Shown piece by piece: positions 8,645 to 18,190 of a stretch of 31,698 bases of DNA. Source of the DNA: an uncultured Bacillota bacterium (lineage in GTDB: Bacteria; Bacillota_I; Bacilli_A; RFN20; CAG-449); assembly GCA_902493275.1 (NCBI GenBank), contig CABUOQ010000024.1, positions 1 to 31,698 of the forward strand, read 5' to 3'. Below the pieces are notes generated by a model, which was not told where the DNA came from, searched no databases, and saw only the letters and a list, made by a program, of their open reading frames with translations. Made by a program: the position numbers and the translations under genes. Each line of letters begins with the position of its first letter. Within the stretch, counting starts at the first letter, position 1.

Positions 8645-8869
8645 ATGAAAGTTTCGGAATTAAAAATTAATGAAAAGAAAAAAATTGTAAAAGTAAATGG
8701 AACGGGTAATTTGCGTCATCGTTTGTTAGAGATGGGAATCATCCCAGGAACATGGATTCAAATTACAAAGATGGCTCCTTTAGGTGATCCAATTCAAATC
8801 CATATTCGCGGATATGAATTATCGATAAGAAAAGATGATGCAGAGCTTATTGAAGTGGAGGATAATTAA
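8645..8869 (+). CDS. feoA: Ferrous iron transport protein A
   Basis: A 74-residue SH3-like cytoplasmic partner of FeoB, needed for ferrous iron uptake. The pattern VSELKINEKKKIVKVNG, RHRLLEMGIIPGTWI and GDPIQIHIRGYELSIRKDDA is typical of FeoA: LxxMGxxPG in the middle and Y-x-LSIRxxDA near the end. The ATG at 8645 begins the family's usual sequence; a TTG at 8633 in the same frame would add four residues, and neither has a clear Shine-Dalgarno sequence. The gene ends 2 bases before feoB, whose ribosome binding site GGAGG lies within the feoA 3' end, so the two are probably translationally coupled. Confidence 0.92.
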   Translation: MKVSELKINEKKKIVKVNGTGNLRHRLLEMGIIPGTWIQITKMAPLGDPIQIHIRGYELSIRKDDAELIEVEDN

Positions 8870-8871
8870 AA

Positions 8872-10863
8872 ATGTTAATTGCCCTTGTTGGTAATCAAAA
8901 TTGTGGTAAGACAACTCTTTTTAATGCACTTACAGGTTCTAATCAACACGTAGGTAATTTTCCTGGTGTAACTGTAGATTCTAAAATCGGAAAGATTAAA
9001 GACGCTAAAGAAGATATTGAAATAACTGATTTGCCTGGAATATACTCTCTTTCTCCATATTCTAATGAAGAAATTGTCACACGTGATTATATCTTAAAAA
9101 ATAAACCGGATATTATATTGAACATTGTCGATGCAACAAATATTGAAAGAAATCTATATTTGACTCTTCAGCTCGCGGAATTAAATATTCCAATGGTCAT
9201 TGCTTTAAATATGATGGATGAAGTGCGCAATGCAGGAAATAGCATTGATTTAAATTTGCTTGAAAAGAATTTAGGAATTGAGGTATGTTCAATTTCTGCA
9301 TCCAAAAATGAAGGCGTTTCAGAATTACTCGAACATATAAAGAGAATTGCCTCTACGCATTCTCTACCTAAAAATCCTGATATTTGTTCATCATCATCTC
9401 CAGTGCATAGAGCAATCCACGCGATGATGAATCTTATTGAAGATCATGCTAAAGAGCTAAATCTTCCATTACGATATATGGCAACGAGATTGATTGAAGG
9501 CGATGAAATTTTAGAAAAAAGTACTAAACTCTCTGAAAATGAAATTGATATGTTAGGTCATATCGTTAAAGAGATGGAACATGATTGTGATTTAGATCGA
9601 GAAGCAGCTTTGGCTTCAATGCGTTATGAATATATTGATAAGGTTTGCTCTAAATGTGTTTTTAGAGTTAATCAATTTACTAAAGAGCAAATTCTTTCAA
9701 ATAAGATTGATAAGATCCTTACTAATAAATATTTAGCATTCCCTATTTTTATAATTATTATGGGATTAGTTTTTTATCTAACATTCGGATTGATAGGATA
9801 TTATTTATCTAATTGGCTTGATATGGGAATAACTTATTTAACATCATTAATTAGGCAAGGCATGATAAATCTAGACATTAACAAGGTTGTTATATCTTTA
9901 GTGTGCGATGGCGTTTTAGGTGGTGTTGGCTCAGTTTTGGCCTTTATACCAACGATAATTACCTTGTTTTTATTCTTAAGTTTATTAGAAGATTCTGGCT
10001 ATATGGCAAGAGTGGCTTTCATTATGGATAAACCATTAAGAAAATTAGGCTTATCTGGTAGAAGTTTTGTTCCAATGTTAATCGGTTTTGGTTGTTCGGT
10101 GCCAGCGGTTATGGCGTCTAGAACTTTGACGAGTGATCGAGATAAAAAATTAACTATCATGTTAACACCATATATGTCTTGTTCGGCTAAATTGCCAGTG
10201 TTTTCTATGTTAACAGCGGCGTTTTTTGGTGTTAATTCAGCTTGGATTATGATTCTTTTATATTTGATAGGAATCATTATGGCAGTTATCGCAGCGCTGA
10301 TTTCAAAGATAGTTGTTAAAGGTAAACCAACACCTTTCATGATGGAACTTCCAGCATATCGTTTGCCAGGAGCCAAGACAACATTATTATTAATGTGGGA
10401 TAAAGCTAAAGATTTCATAAAGAAAGCTTTTACAATTATCTTTGTGGCTACGGTTATAATTTGGTTCTTAAAGAGCTTTAACACGAGATTGTATTATGTT
10501 GAAAATAGTGAAGAATCAATCTTAGCGATAATTGCTAAATTCTTAACACCTATTTTTAAACCAATTGGTGTTAATGATTGGCGAATCACTTCAGCAATTA
10601 TAACTGGATTAACAGCGAAAGAAAGCATTGTTTCAACCTTAGAATTGCTATTAGGAAGCGTATCTATAAATGAAATAATGACAACTTTACAAGGCTTTTC
10701 ACTTTTGGTCTTTATACTATTATACATGCCATGTATTGCAACTTTTGCCACTGAGACAAAAGAATTAAAATCAACATCGACAGCAGTATTATTTATGGTT
10801 TTACAAACTGTTATCGCGTATATAGTTTCATTATTGATTTATCAAATCGGGTGTCTATTTTAA
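8872..10863 (+). CDS. feoB: Ferrous iron transporter FeoB
   Basis: The membrane permease for Fe2+ uptake. The N-terminal G domain shows G1 GNQNCGKTT (about 7-15), G3 DLPG, G4 NMMD and the G5-like SASKNEG, with the family's VGNFPGVTVD switch region. After a helical GDI-like region (about 175-270) comes a polytopic membrane domain of two gate repeats, including GFGCSVPAVMASRT and the second-gate region PYMSCSAKLPVFS. The length of 663 residues is normal for Bacillota FeoB. The start follows a strong GGAGG. The stop codon is directly abutted by the small Cys-rich gene at 10864. Members of the family hydrolyse GTP, or in some lineages ATP; transport of ferrous iron is firmly assigned. Confidence 0.96.
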   Translation: MLIALVGNQNCGKTTLFNALTGSNQHVGNFPGVTVDSKIGKIKDAKEDIEITDLPGIYSLSPYSNEEIVTRDYILKNKPDIILNIVDATNIERNLYLTLQLAELNIPMVIALNMMDEVRNAGNSIDLNLLEKNLGIEVCSISASKNEGVSELLEHIKRIASTHSLPKNPDICSSSSPVHRAIHAMMNLIEDHAKELNLPLRYMATRLIEGDEILEKSTKLSENEIDMLGHIVKEMEHDCDLDREAALASMRYEYIDKVCSKCVFRVNQFTKEQILSNKIDKILTNKYLAFPIFIIIMGLVFYLTFGLIGYYLSNWLDMGITYLTSLIRQGMINLDINKVVISLVCDGVLGGVGSVLAFIPTIITLFLFLSLLEDSGYMARVAFIMDKPLRKLGLSGRSFVPMLIGFGCSVPAVMASRTLTSDRDKKLTIMLTPYMSCSAKLPVFSMLTAAFFGVNSAWIMILLYLIGIIMAVIAALISKIVVKGKPTPFMMELPAYRLPGAKTTLLLMWDKAKDFIKKAFTIIFVATVIIWFLKSFNTRLYYVENSEESILAIIAKFLTPIFKPIGVNDWRITSAIITGLTAKESIVSTLELLLGSVSINEIMTTLQGFSLLVFILLYMPCIATFATETKELKSTSTAVLFMVLQTVIAYIVSLLIYQIGCLF

Positions 10864-11019
10864 ATGAATTGGTATGATTATTTGATAATAGGCATCGTAT
10901 TAGTACTATTTATAATAGCTATTATATACATTGTGAGACATCCAGAATGTAAAAGCGGATGTGGTAATTGTCCATATAAAGGAAAATGTAAAAAAGATAA
11001 AAACAAGTCAAAAAAATAA
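10864..11019 (+). CDS. FeoB-associated Cys-rich small membrane protein
   Basis: A 51-residue protein that starts on the base after the feoB stop codon. It has one N-terminal membrane helix (YLIIGIVLVLFIIAIIYIV, about 6-24) followed by a cytoplasmic Cys-rich, Lys-rich tail with four cysteines in CKSGCGNCPYKGKC. This is the pattern of the FeoB-associated Cys-rich membrane protein family that follows feoB in many Bacillota. It has no separate promoter or clear ribosome binding site and is probably translated by coupling to feoB. A role in handling incoming iron is inferred from context only. Confidence 0.85.
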   Translation: MNWYDYLIIGIVLVLFIIAIIYIVRHPECKSGCGNCPYKGKCKKDKNKSKK

Positions 11020-11049
11020 TAAAAATGATAATAATAACTATAAAAATTG

Positions 11050-11078
11050 TTAGAAAATAGCTTTCGTGCTAGTATAAT
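11050..11078 (+). promoter_or_regulatory. Promoter of ychF-ispF-gltX
   Basis: TTAGAA (11050-11055) and TATAAT (11073-11078) with a 17-base spacer precede ychF. The short leader contains an inverted repeat, AAAGAAAT and ATTTCTTT, just before the GAGG ribosome binding site. Confidence 0.55.
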
Positions 11079-11119
11079 ACTGAAAAAGAAATATATTATT
11101 TCTTTGTGAGGTAAAAAAT

Positions 11120-12232
11120 ATGTCATTAAAAGCAGGAATTGTTGGACTACCAAATGTTGGTAAGTCAACTTTGTTCAATGCGATAACAAATTCACATGTA
11201 GAAGCGGCAAATTATCCTTTTGCTACGATTAATCCTAATTCAGGAATAGTGGAGTTAAATGATGAACGATTTGATCGACTTGTGGAAATATTTGCCCCTA
11301 AAAGACAAGTTAGGGCAACTTTTGAATTCATTGATATTGCAGGACTTGTAAAAGGAGCATCTAAAGGTGAAGGATTAGGAAATCAATTTTTGGCTAATAT
11401 TCGTTTATGTGATGCAATTTGCCATGTTGTTAGATGCTTTGATTCAAATGAAATTATTCATGTTGATGGAAGTGTTGATCCTCGTCGTGATATTGAAACA
11501 ATTAATCTTGAGTTGATTTTTGCAGATTTAGATACGGTCAGCAAAAGAATTGGTAAAGTTGAAACTAAAGCAAGAACTTCGAAAGAAAAATCGGCTGTTG
11601 AAGAATTAGAAGTTTTAACAATTATTAAACAAGCTTTAGATAATGGTTTACCTGCGAGAAGTGTAGAATTAAAACCAGAACAATTAGCGCTGGTTAAAAA
11701 TTTTAATCTTTTAACTATGAAACCAGTTATTTATGTTGGCAATGTCTCAGAAGAAGATTATGCGCATCCGGAACAATGTAAATATTATCAAGAAGTTGAA
11801 GAAATCGCTAAAAAAGATAAATCCCAATGTATAGCTATCTCAGCGGAAATAGAAAGTGAATTAGTAGGTTTATCAAAAGAAGATAAAGATGAATATTTAA
11901 ATGAATTGGGAATTAAAGAAACAGGCTTAGATCGTTTGGTTAGATCGTCGTATGCTTTATTAAATTTGTCAACTTTTTTCACTGTAGGAGCGGATGAAGT
12001 TAGAGCTTGGACTTTTAAAAATGGTATGAAAGCCCCTCAATGTGCAGGCTTGATACATACTGACTTTGAAAAGGGTTTTATTCGCGCAGAAACTTATTCG
12101 GTTAATGATATTTTTGAATATAAATCAGAAAAAGCTTTAAAAGAAGTTGGTAAGATTCGTTCTGAAGGAAAAGATTATCTTGTTAAAGATGGCGATTGCT
12201 TATTAATTCGTTTTAATGTTTCAGGAAAATAA
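11120..12232 (+). CDS. ychF: Redox-regulated ribosome-associated ATPase YchF/OLA1
   Basis: A cytosolic Obg-class P-loop protein that binds the ribosome and hydrolyses ATP in preference to GTP. The G1 loop GLPNVGKST (about 9-17), the NYPFATINPN switch and DIAGLVKGASKGEGLGNQFL are diagnostic. A coiled helical insertion (about 125-200) and a C-terminal TGS domain (FFTVGADEVRAWTFKNG, then HTDFEKGFIRAE) complete the 370-residue protein, the normal length. The ATG is preceded by GAGGTAAAAA. It lies upstream of ispF by one base and probably heads an operon with ispF and gltX. Confidence 0.97.
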   Translation: MSLKAGIVGLPNVGKSTLFNAITNSHVEAANYPFATINPNSGIVELNDERFDRLVEIFAPKRQVRATFEFIDIAGLVKGASKGEGLGNQFLANIRLCDAICHVVRCFDSNEIIHVDGSVDPRRDIETINLELIFADLDTVSKRIGKVETKARTSKEKSAVEELEVLTIIKQALDNGLPARSVELKPEQLALVKNFNLLTMKPVIYVGNVSEEDYAHPEQCKYYQEVEEIAKKDKSQCIAISAEIESELVGLSKEDKDEYLNELGIKETGLDRLVRSSYALLNLSTFFTVGADEVRAWTFKNGMKAPQCAGLIHTDFEKGFIRAETYSVNDIFEYKSEKALKEVGKIRSEGKDYLVKDGDCLLIRFNVSGK

Positions 12233-12233
12233 T

Positions 12234-12716
12234 ATGGAATATCGTATAGGTCAAAGTCGAGACATTCATCGTTTAGAAAAAAATCATCGTCCTTTAATTA
12301 TTGCAGGTGTGCATCTTGATTATGAAAAAGGACCAGTGTCACACAGTGATGGCGATGTGGTTTATCATGCTTTAGCCGAAGCGATATTGGGAGCCTTAGC
12401 TCTTGGAGATTTGGGAACATTTTTTCCCGATAATGATGATAGGTATTTAAATTTAAATTCATCATTGATTTTAAAAGAAGTGATTATTAAAATGGAAAAT
12501 GCGGGATATGAAATTAACAATATTGATGTTAATATCATCTTGCAAAAGCCTAAATTACATGACTTTATCAATACTATGAGACAAAACATTGCCTATTTAG
12601 TTAAGACAAATATTGAAAATGTTTCAATTAAAGCGCAAACTAACGAAGGTTTAGATGAAGTTGGTAAGAATAATGCTGTAGAATCAACAGCGATATGTTT
12701 GTTAAGAAAGAAGTGA
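12234..12716 (+). CDS. ispF: 2-C-methyl-D-erythritol 2,4-cyclodiphosphate synthase
   Basis: This enzyme of the non-mevalonate (MEP) isoprenoid pathway cyclises CDP-methylerythritol 2-phosphate, releasing CMP. Metal ligands are visible as DIH (Asp10, His12) and His45 in SHSDGDVVYHAL; GDLGTFFPD and the C-terminal AQTNEGL ... AICLL segment also fit. The usual DALLGA helix reads AEAILGA here. The ATG at 12234 gives 160 residues, the usual size, and is preceded by AGGAAAA in the ychF 3' end; an in-frame ATG at 12216 would add six unlikely residues. It stops with TGA, one of two TGA stops in conserved genes of the window, which supports the standard code. Confidence 0.95.
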   Translation: MEYRIGQSRDIHRLEKNHRPLIIAGVHLDYEKGPVSHSDGDVVYHALAEAILGALALGDLGTFFPDNDDRYLNLNSSLILKEVIIKMENAGYEINNIDVNIILQKPKLHDFINTMRQNIAYLVKTNIENVSIKAQTNEGLDEVGKNNAVESTAICLLRKK

Positions 12717-12721
12717 TTAAT

Positions 12722-14167
12722 ATGGAAAAAGAAGTTAGAGTTAGATATGCTCCTAGTCCAACAGGATATTTACATATAGGTGGAGCTAGAAGTGCTTTAT
12801 TTAATTATTTATACGCTAAAAAATATAATGGAAAATTAATTTTTAGAAGTGAGGATACTGATGTAGCTAGAAATATTGTAGGTGGTGAAGAAAGCCAATA
12901 CAATGATTTGATATGGTTAGGAATTATTCCAGATGAATCCCCATTTAATCCTAATCCTAAATATGCACCTTATCGTCAAATGGAGCGATTAGATATTTAT
13001 CACCAATATATCGATCAATTATTAAAAGAAGGTAAAGCTTATTATTGTTATTGTACCGAAGAAGAAATTGAGCAAAGAAAGCAAGAGCAATTAGATTCTG
13101 GAATTAAAGCTCCCAAATATGATGGTAAATGCTTAAATTTAACTCAAGAACAAATAGATGAATATATTAAGCAAGGAAGAAAACCATGCGTTAGAATTAA
13201 ACTCCCACGCCACCATGAATACGTTTTTGATGATTTAGTTCGTGGAAAGATGAAATTTTCATCTGATGATGTGGGTGGAGATTTTGTCATTATGAAATCT
13301 AATGGAATTCCAACATATAATTTCGCGGTGGTTATCGATGATCACCTTATGGATATCACTCATGTATTACGTGGTGAGGAACATTTGTCAAATACTCCAA
13401 AACAATTAGCTATCTATGAAGCTTTTAATTGGGAGGCTCCTAAATTCGGCCATATGACTATTATCGTCAACCAAGATGGTAAGAAATTATCCAAAAGAGA
13501 TTTAAATGTCTTACAATTTATGTCTCAATATCGTGAGATGGGATATTTAAAAGAAGCAATATTTAATTTTATATTATTATTAGGTTGGAATGGTAAAGAT
13601 AATAAAGAGATTTATTCTTTTGATGAGGCCATTGTGGCTTTTAATCCTCAATATTTATCATCTGCTCCTTCAACTTTTGATGTTGAAAAAATGAAATGGA
13701 TGAATTCATATTATATAAAAAAATTAAACGATCATGATTATCTTGAATTTATTAAACCTCAAATGGCTAAAGCTATGGATATTTCTAAATGCGATGATTC
13801 TCAACTATTAGAAATAGCTAATATGTTTAAAGAAGAATTGTCATATGGTCAAGAAATTGTTGCCCCTTTAAAAACGATATTTTCTCCAGAAGAAATAAAA
13901 GATGAATCACTTAAAGATATGTTAAATTCATCAGTAAGTAAGCAGATATTTAATGGTATTTGCGATGAATTGAAGATGTTAACCGAAATTAATCAAGATA
14001 CTATAAAATTAGTCTTTAAAAACGTGATGAAAAAATTAGAAATTAAAGGCAAAAATTTCTATATGCCAATAAGATTAAAACTTACTTCATGCGAACATGG
14101 AATAGAGCTTTATAATATTATTAAAATTCTTGGCGTAGAAGAAACGTGTAATCGTTTATTAAAATAA
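12722..14167 (+). CDS. gltX: Glutamyl-tRNA synthetase
   Basis: A class I aminoacyl-tRNA synthetase that charges tRNA-Glu (and often tRNA-Gln in Bacillota, for later amidation). The N-terminus VRVRYAPSPTGYLHIGGARS contains the HIGH-type motif at residues 18-21. The KMSKS-type loop is KLSKR at about 254-258, and the GEEHLSNTPKQL segment is typical. At 481 residues the length is standard. The ATG at 12722 is chosen because the family begins just before VRVRYAPSPTG; an upstream in-frame start at 12695 would overlap ispF. It is the last gene of the ychF-ispF-gltX unit and is followed by a strong hairpin terminator. Confidence 0.97.
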   Translation: MEKEVRVRYAPSPTGYLHIGGARSALFNYLYAKKYNGKLIFRSEDTDVARNIVGGEESQYNDLIWLGIIPDESPFNPNPKYAPYRQMERLDIYHQYIDQLLKEGKAYYCYCTEEEIEQRKQEQLDSGIKAPKYDGKCLNLTQEQIDEYIKQGRKPCVRIKLPRHHEYVFDDLVRGKMKFSSDDVGGDFVIMKSNGIPTYNFAVVIDDHLMDITHVLRGEEHLSNTPKQLAIYEAFNWEAPKFGHMTIIVNQDGKKLSKRDLNVLQFMSQYREMGYLKEAIFNFILLLGWNGKDNKEIYSFDEAIVAFNPQYLSSAPSTFDVEKMKWMNSYYIKKLNDHDYLEFIKPQMAKAMDISKCDDSQLLEIANMFKEELSYGQEIVAPLKTIFSPEEIKDESLKDMLNSSVSKQIFNGICDELKMLTEINQDTIKLVFKNVMKKLEIKGKNFYMPIRLKLTSCEHGIELYNIIKILGVEETCNRLLK

Positions 14168-14176
14168 AGTTTAATT

Positions 14177-14209
14177 AAAAATAGCATCATAATATGAGAT
14201 GCTATTTTT
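14177..14209. terminator. Bidirectional intrinsic terminator between gltX and the PBP gene
   Basis: A perfect 12-bp stem, AAAAATAGCATC (14177-14188) with GATGCTATTTTT (14198-14209) around a 9-base loop, has A and T tracts on either side. It serves the convergent genes and overlaps the last bases of the PBP gene. Confidence 0.85.
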
Positions 14210-16046
14210 TGTATGTTAAGTAAGTTTTAGAATAGGTATTATATAAACTATTGTGAAATTTAATGGTTTTTGTATCGTGAGGAATGTCATAAAAAGAACC
14301 ATTTTCTGGTAATGAATTAACTAAATCCCGAAATATCTTTTTGGAAATTGTACCATCGCTTAAAGCGTCATTTTCATCGCTGCCTACGTATGTTAAAATA
14401 GTGTAATCTTTATTAAATCCTACAGTATATGATGAAGAATATGTCGTACCTGTTTTGACACAAAATGGAATATTTACTTGATAATTTTTCATCGTGGGAG
14501 TAGCGTAAGTTGAAAAAGCATTATCAAATGGTGATTGTAACATATAATTTAACATAATTGTTTCTTTTGACTTTAACATTTTTTTTCCATTATTCGTATT
14601 TTGATAAACGACTTCTCCAGAGTGCTTTTTTATCGATGAGATAAAATGAGGCTGGTAATATGTGCCCTCACTTGCTAAACAATTATATAAAGAGGCGAGT
14701 TTTAAAGGAGACATATCGACATTTCCTAAGGAGATTGTGAGATTGGTATCACTAATATCAACATTAAATCTTTCTAAGAGTTTTGCAACATTTTCGCTTC
14801 CAACAAAAAGGGTTGCTTTAACAGCGTAAATATTATCAGATAAAGATAGAGCTTCAACCATATTAATTTTACGATACGCATATGTGTCTGTTGCGTTTTT
14901 GGGTGAATAAGTTGTTCCATCTTCAAGGACAAACTTAGTTGGTCTTGAGGTAAATTCGCTTAAAGGAGTTAAACCATTTGTCAATCCTAGATAATATATA
15001 AAAGGTTTTATTGTTGATCCAATAGGTCTTTTAGCATCTAAAGCGCGATTAAATTGTGATGATTGATAATCTTTCCCACCCACTAAAGCTAAAATTTTAT
15101 TAGAATTTGGTTTTAAAACAACCGCGGCAATTTCATCTTTAGTTTTATAAGAAGAGATGATTTTTGTTAATCTTTCTTGAATATTGATATCAAGATAACT
15201 ATCAATAATTAATCCTTCAGAAAAATTATTGTCGATATCTATACCGTTTGATATTAGTTCTCTTTTAATTCCTTGGTAGTAATAGTTTAAAGAAGATGGG
15301 GTTTGTTCTTTTTGCCCATATAAATTGGGGTTTGTTGAAATTATTTTATAATACTCTTCCACATTAATAATGTTGTTAGTGTATAGGTTATAAGCGATAT
15401 CATTCATTTTTTCAATGCAGAGTTCATAATTAATAAAAGGTGAATATATATTAGGAGCGTTAATTATCCCAACAAGAATGCAAGCATCTTGGTAAGTTAA
15501 TTGATCAGGACTTTTATTAAAATAATAATGACTAGCTTGATTTATTCCATATAAATTGTGAGCAAAATATACAGAATTGATATATAGTTCAAGAATAGTT
15601 TTTTTAGAGTATTTGTTTTCAATTTTTTTGGCTATATACGCTTCATTAATCTTTCTAAAAAATGATTTGGAATTATTTAAGTATATCGTTCTAGCTAGCT
15701 GCTGAGTAATAGTTGAGCCACCTTGAGATAAATCTTGCGATTTTAAATCTTCAAATAAACTTTTCCCGATGCGGAGATAATCAAATCCATGGTGTGAATA
15801 AAAACGTTTGTCTTCAATTTGAATCAGTGTCGAAATAAAAGCAGGGGAGACTTGATCTAAATAGACATAATCTCCGATTTGATCGTGAATAAAAGTAAAT
15901 TGTTTTTCTTTGTTTACATCATTAATTTGGATGAAATTAGGATGATTTATATAAACGTTAGGATAAAAAAAGATGCTTGTTTCGACAAGAGTAATTATCA
16001 CCAATATCGAGATTAAAAACCATTTAATAATTTTTTTTGCTTTCAT
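14202..16046 (-). CDS. Bifunctional class A penicillin-binding protein (GT51 + transpeptidase)
   Basis: A peptidoglycan polymerase and cross-linking enzyme anchored by one N-terminal membrane helix (WFLISILVIITLVETSIFF). The glycosyltransferase domain shows IEDKRFYSHHGFD (near residue 72, catalytic Glu), GGSTITQQLAR and KTILELYINSVYF. The transpeptidase domain has the active-site STIK (GSTIKPF, about 342-348), SDN (about 398) and KTGTT (about 530). All catalytic motifs are present. The protein is 614 residues, somewhat short for the class. It stands alone, convergent with gltX and divergent from the DUF1934-argS operon, with no clear Shine-Dalgarno sequence before the ATG. Its presence implies a murein wall. 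Confidence 0.93.
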   Translation of the reverse strand: MKAKKIIKWFLISILVIITLVETSIFFYPNVYINHPNFIQINDVNKEKQFTFIHDQIGDYVYLDQVSPAFISTLIQIEDKRFYSHHGFDYLRIGKSLFEDLKSQDLSQGGSTITQQLARTIYLNNSKSFFRKINEAYIAKKIENKYSKKTILELYINSVYFAHNLYGINQASHYYFNKSPDQLTYQDACILVGIINAPNIYSPFINYELCIEKMNDIAYNLYTNNIINVEEYYKIISTNPNLYGQKEQTPSSLNYYYQGIKRELISNGIDIDNNFSEGLIIDSYLDINIQERLTKIISSYKTKDEIAAVVLKPNSNKILALVGGKDYQSSQFNRALDAKRPIGSTIKPFIYYLGLTNGLTPLSEFTSRPTKFVLEDGTTYSPKNATDTYAYRKINMVEALSLSDNIYAVKATLFVGSENVAKLLERFNVDISDTNLTISLGNVDMSPLKLASLYNCLASEGTYYQPHFISSIKKHSGEVVYQNTNNGKKMLKSKETIMLNYMLQSPFDNAFSTYATPTMKNYQVNIPFCVKTGTTYSSSYTVGFNKDYTILTYVGSDENDALSDGTISKKIFRDLVNSLPENGSFYDIPHDTKTIKFHNSLYNTYSKTYLTYKK

Positions 16047-16135
16047 AATTTTATTTTGGCTTTATTGAGTTATTTTAAACGTATTTATATTTAAAAAGTT
16101 GCTTTTATTATCTATTTTAGATAATATTTTGATGT

Positions 16136-16546
16136 ATGAAAAATAATAAATATACTTTAATTAGAGATTCTTTTGATAGTTATACTAAAGAAAGAGAACA
16201 TGTATTATATTCAGGCAAATTATTAAAAAAAGATCATAGCGTTTTACATTTTGCTTTTAAGGTTGAAGATGGTATCTCAAGAATCAATATTTCATATGAA
16301 AGCGAAGTCTGCCACATTAAGCAAATCTATAGCGATTCAGTGTCGGAAATGGATTTGTCACTCAAGAAAAAGTTAAAATATTATTTAAAATTGAATTCGG
16401 GGTATACATTAAGCTTTTATACTGAAGCAAGTTTTATAAAAATAGATGAATTTGAAATTAAATTAAAGTACAATTTATATGATGATAAATCTAATTTAAT
16501 TTCAATGAATGAAGTTAGTATTATTGGAGAAGATGGGATATGTTAG
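16136..16546 (+). CDS. DUF1934 (YwiB-like) protein
   Basis: A 136-residue beta-rich protein of the DUF1934 family, which has a calycin-like barrel fold; biochemical function is unknown. The match rests on the alternating strand pattern, the ending IKLKYNLYDD ... NEVSIIGED, and position directly upstream of argS as in Bacillus ywiB-argS neighbourhoods. Its last codons overlap the argS start (ATG at 16540, stop at 16544-16546), indicating translational coupling. A GATAAT at 16120-16125 lies only 10 bases before the ATG and no Shine-Dalgarno sequence is visible, so the message may be nearly leaderless. Confidence 0.75.
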   Translation: MKNNKYTLIRDSFDSYTKEREHVLYSGKLLKKDHSVLHFAFKVEDGISRINISYESEVCHIKQIYSDSVSEMDLSLKKKLKYYLKLNSGYTLSFYTEASFIKIDEFEIKLKYNLYDDKSNLISMNEVSIIGEDGIC

Positions 16547-18177
16547 ATATCGAGAGTTATTTACGAAAATTAATTTGTACAGCATTTGAAAAAAACGGTG
16601 AAAAAATTAATCCAGAAGATGTTGTAATTGAACGTTCAAAAGAGAAAATCCATGGTGATTATGCAAGCAATGTTGCCATGCAAATGGCAAGAGTGCTACA
16701 TAAAGCCCCTCGGGAGATTGCTAATCTTTTAATACAATATTTACAAGATGATGAGAATATTGAAAAGATTGAGATTGCAGGACCAGGATTTATTAATTTT
16801 TTTATAAAGCAATCATCACTTAATTCAATAATTAAAACAATTGTTGAACAAGGTGAACATTATGGTGATGCGACATATGGTAATGGTAAGAGAATCAATG
16901 TTGAATTTGTTTCGGCCAATCCAACAGGTGACTTACATTTAGGACATGCTCGTGGCGCGGCAATTGGCGATTGTATTTGTCGTTTGTATGACAAGATTGG
17001 TTATGATGTCACAAGGGAATACTATGTAAATGATGCCGGTAATCAAATTAATAATTTGGCTAAATCAATCAAGGCTAGATATCATCAAATATTAGAAAAT
17101 AATCCAGATTATCCATTTCCAGAAGATGGTTATCATGGAGATGATATCTATTCAATAACAAAAGAGATTATTGATGAAGTCGGGGATAAATATTTGAATG
17201 ATTCTATCGAAGGATTTGAGTATTTCAAAAAAAGAGGAACGGAATTAGAACTTCATAAACTTGAGCAAGACCTCAAGATGTTTAGAGTTACTTTTGATAT
17301 ATTTTCTTCAGAATTAGCGATTCGCAAAGCTGGTGGAGTTGAACAAGTTTTACAAAGATGTAAACCTTATATTTATCAAGATCAAGGAGCAACATTTTTA
17401 AAGACAACGGCTTTTAGTGATGATAAAGATCGAGTCATTATTAAATCAGATAGTTCTTATACATATCTATTGCCAGATATTGCTTATCACATAAATAAAA
17501 TGGAAAGAGGATTTGATTTATGTGTCGATTGTTTAGGAGCTGATCACCATGGATATATTGAAAGAATGAAATCGTCGCTTCAAATGTGCGGGTATGATCG
17601 TAATCGTTTAGAAATAGAACTTATTCAAATGGTGCGTTTATTCAAAGATGGCGCAGAATATAAAATGTCCAAAAGAACAGGTAATGCTGTTTCAATGAAA
17701 GAACTATGTGAAGAGACATCTATTGATTCGGTACGATACTATTTTGTTTCTCGTGCCGCCTCATCACATTTAGATTATGATATTGATTCCGCGACAAAGA
17801 TGGAAGCTTCTAATCCTGTTTATTATGCACAATATGCACACGCAAGATTATGTGCTATAATAGAACAAGGAAAAGATATTTCTGCAGACTTAAGCGGTAA
17901 ATCTTTAACTGAAGAAAAAGAGAAAGCTCTATTAAAAGTATTAAGCGATTATCCACATGAGGTGTTATCTGCAGCCGTTAATCGTGCGCCATATAAGATG
18001 ACAACCTATATTCAAAAACTTGCTACCTCGATAAATGAGTTCTACACTGTTTGCCGAGTGATAGATAGAAGTAATCTTGAAGTTTCTTCTTCAAGAATAG
18101 CCTTATGTAAAGCATGTGAGATAGTTTTAAAAAATGCATTGCAATTAATCGGTGTAAATGCACCAAATAGAATGTAA
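16540..18177 (+). CDS. argS: Arginyl-tRNA synthetase
   Basis: A class I synthetase that charges tRNA-Arg. The N-terminal Arg-tRNA-synthetase-specific domain (about 1-90; HGDYASNVAMQMA, AGPGFINFF) is followed by the catalytic core with NPTGDLHLGHARGAAIGD (HIGH-type motif) and YKMSKRTGNAVSM (KMSK-type motif), then the DALR anticodon-binding domain (NPVYYAQYAHARL ... LLKNALQLIGV-like ending). The length of 545 residues is normal. The start overlaps the DUF1934 stop by seven bases. rpoE follows 13 bases downstream. Confidence 0.97.
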   Translation: MLDIESYLRKLICTAFEKNGEKINPEDVVIERSKEKIHGDYASNVAMQMARVLHKAPREIANLLIQYLQDDENIEKIEIAGPGFINFFIKQSSLNSIIKTIVEQGEHYGDATYGNGKRINVEFVSANPTGDLHLGHARGAAIGDCICRLYDKIGYDVTREYYVNDAGNQINNLAKSIKARYHQILENNPDYPFPEDGYHGDDIYSITKEIIDEVGDKYLNDSIEGFEYFKKRGTELELHKLEQDLKMFRVTFDIFSSELAIRKAGGVEQVLQRCKPYIYQDQGATFLKTTAFSDDKDRVIIKSDSSYTYLLPDIAYHINKMERGFDLCVDCLGADHHGYIERMKSSLQMCGYDRNRLEIELIQMVRLFKDGAEYKMSKRTGNAVSMKELCEETSIDSVRYYFVSRAASSHLDYDIDSATKMEASNPVYYAQYAHARLCAIIEQGKDISADLSGKSLTEEKEKALLKVLSDYPHEVLSAAVNRAPYKMTTYIQKLATSINEFYTVCRVIDRSNLEVSSSRIALCKACEIVLKNALQLIGVNAPNRM

Positions 18178-18190
18178 ATGGGAGGAAAAT

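Noticed and set aside
10878..11168. Minus-strand 96-codon frame across the small Cys-rich gene and the ychF promoter
   Set aside because: It is antisense to a well-supported small membrane protein and has an aromatic-rich low-complexity composition typical of a shadow frame.
12233..12733. T-box leader for gltX or argS
   Set aside because: gltX and argS follow their upstream genes within a few bases, leaving no leader for a T-box.
12714..12780. Use of TGA as Trp throughout the genome (genetic code 4)
   Set aside because: ispF and the yunB-like gene end naturally at TGA at the expected family length, and conserved Trp positions in core genes are TGG. Genome-wide reassignment is therefore not supported.
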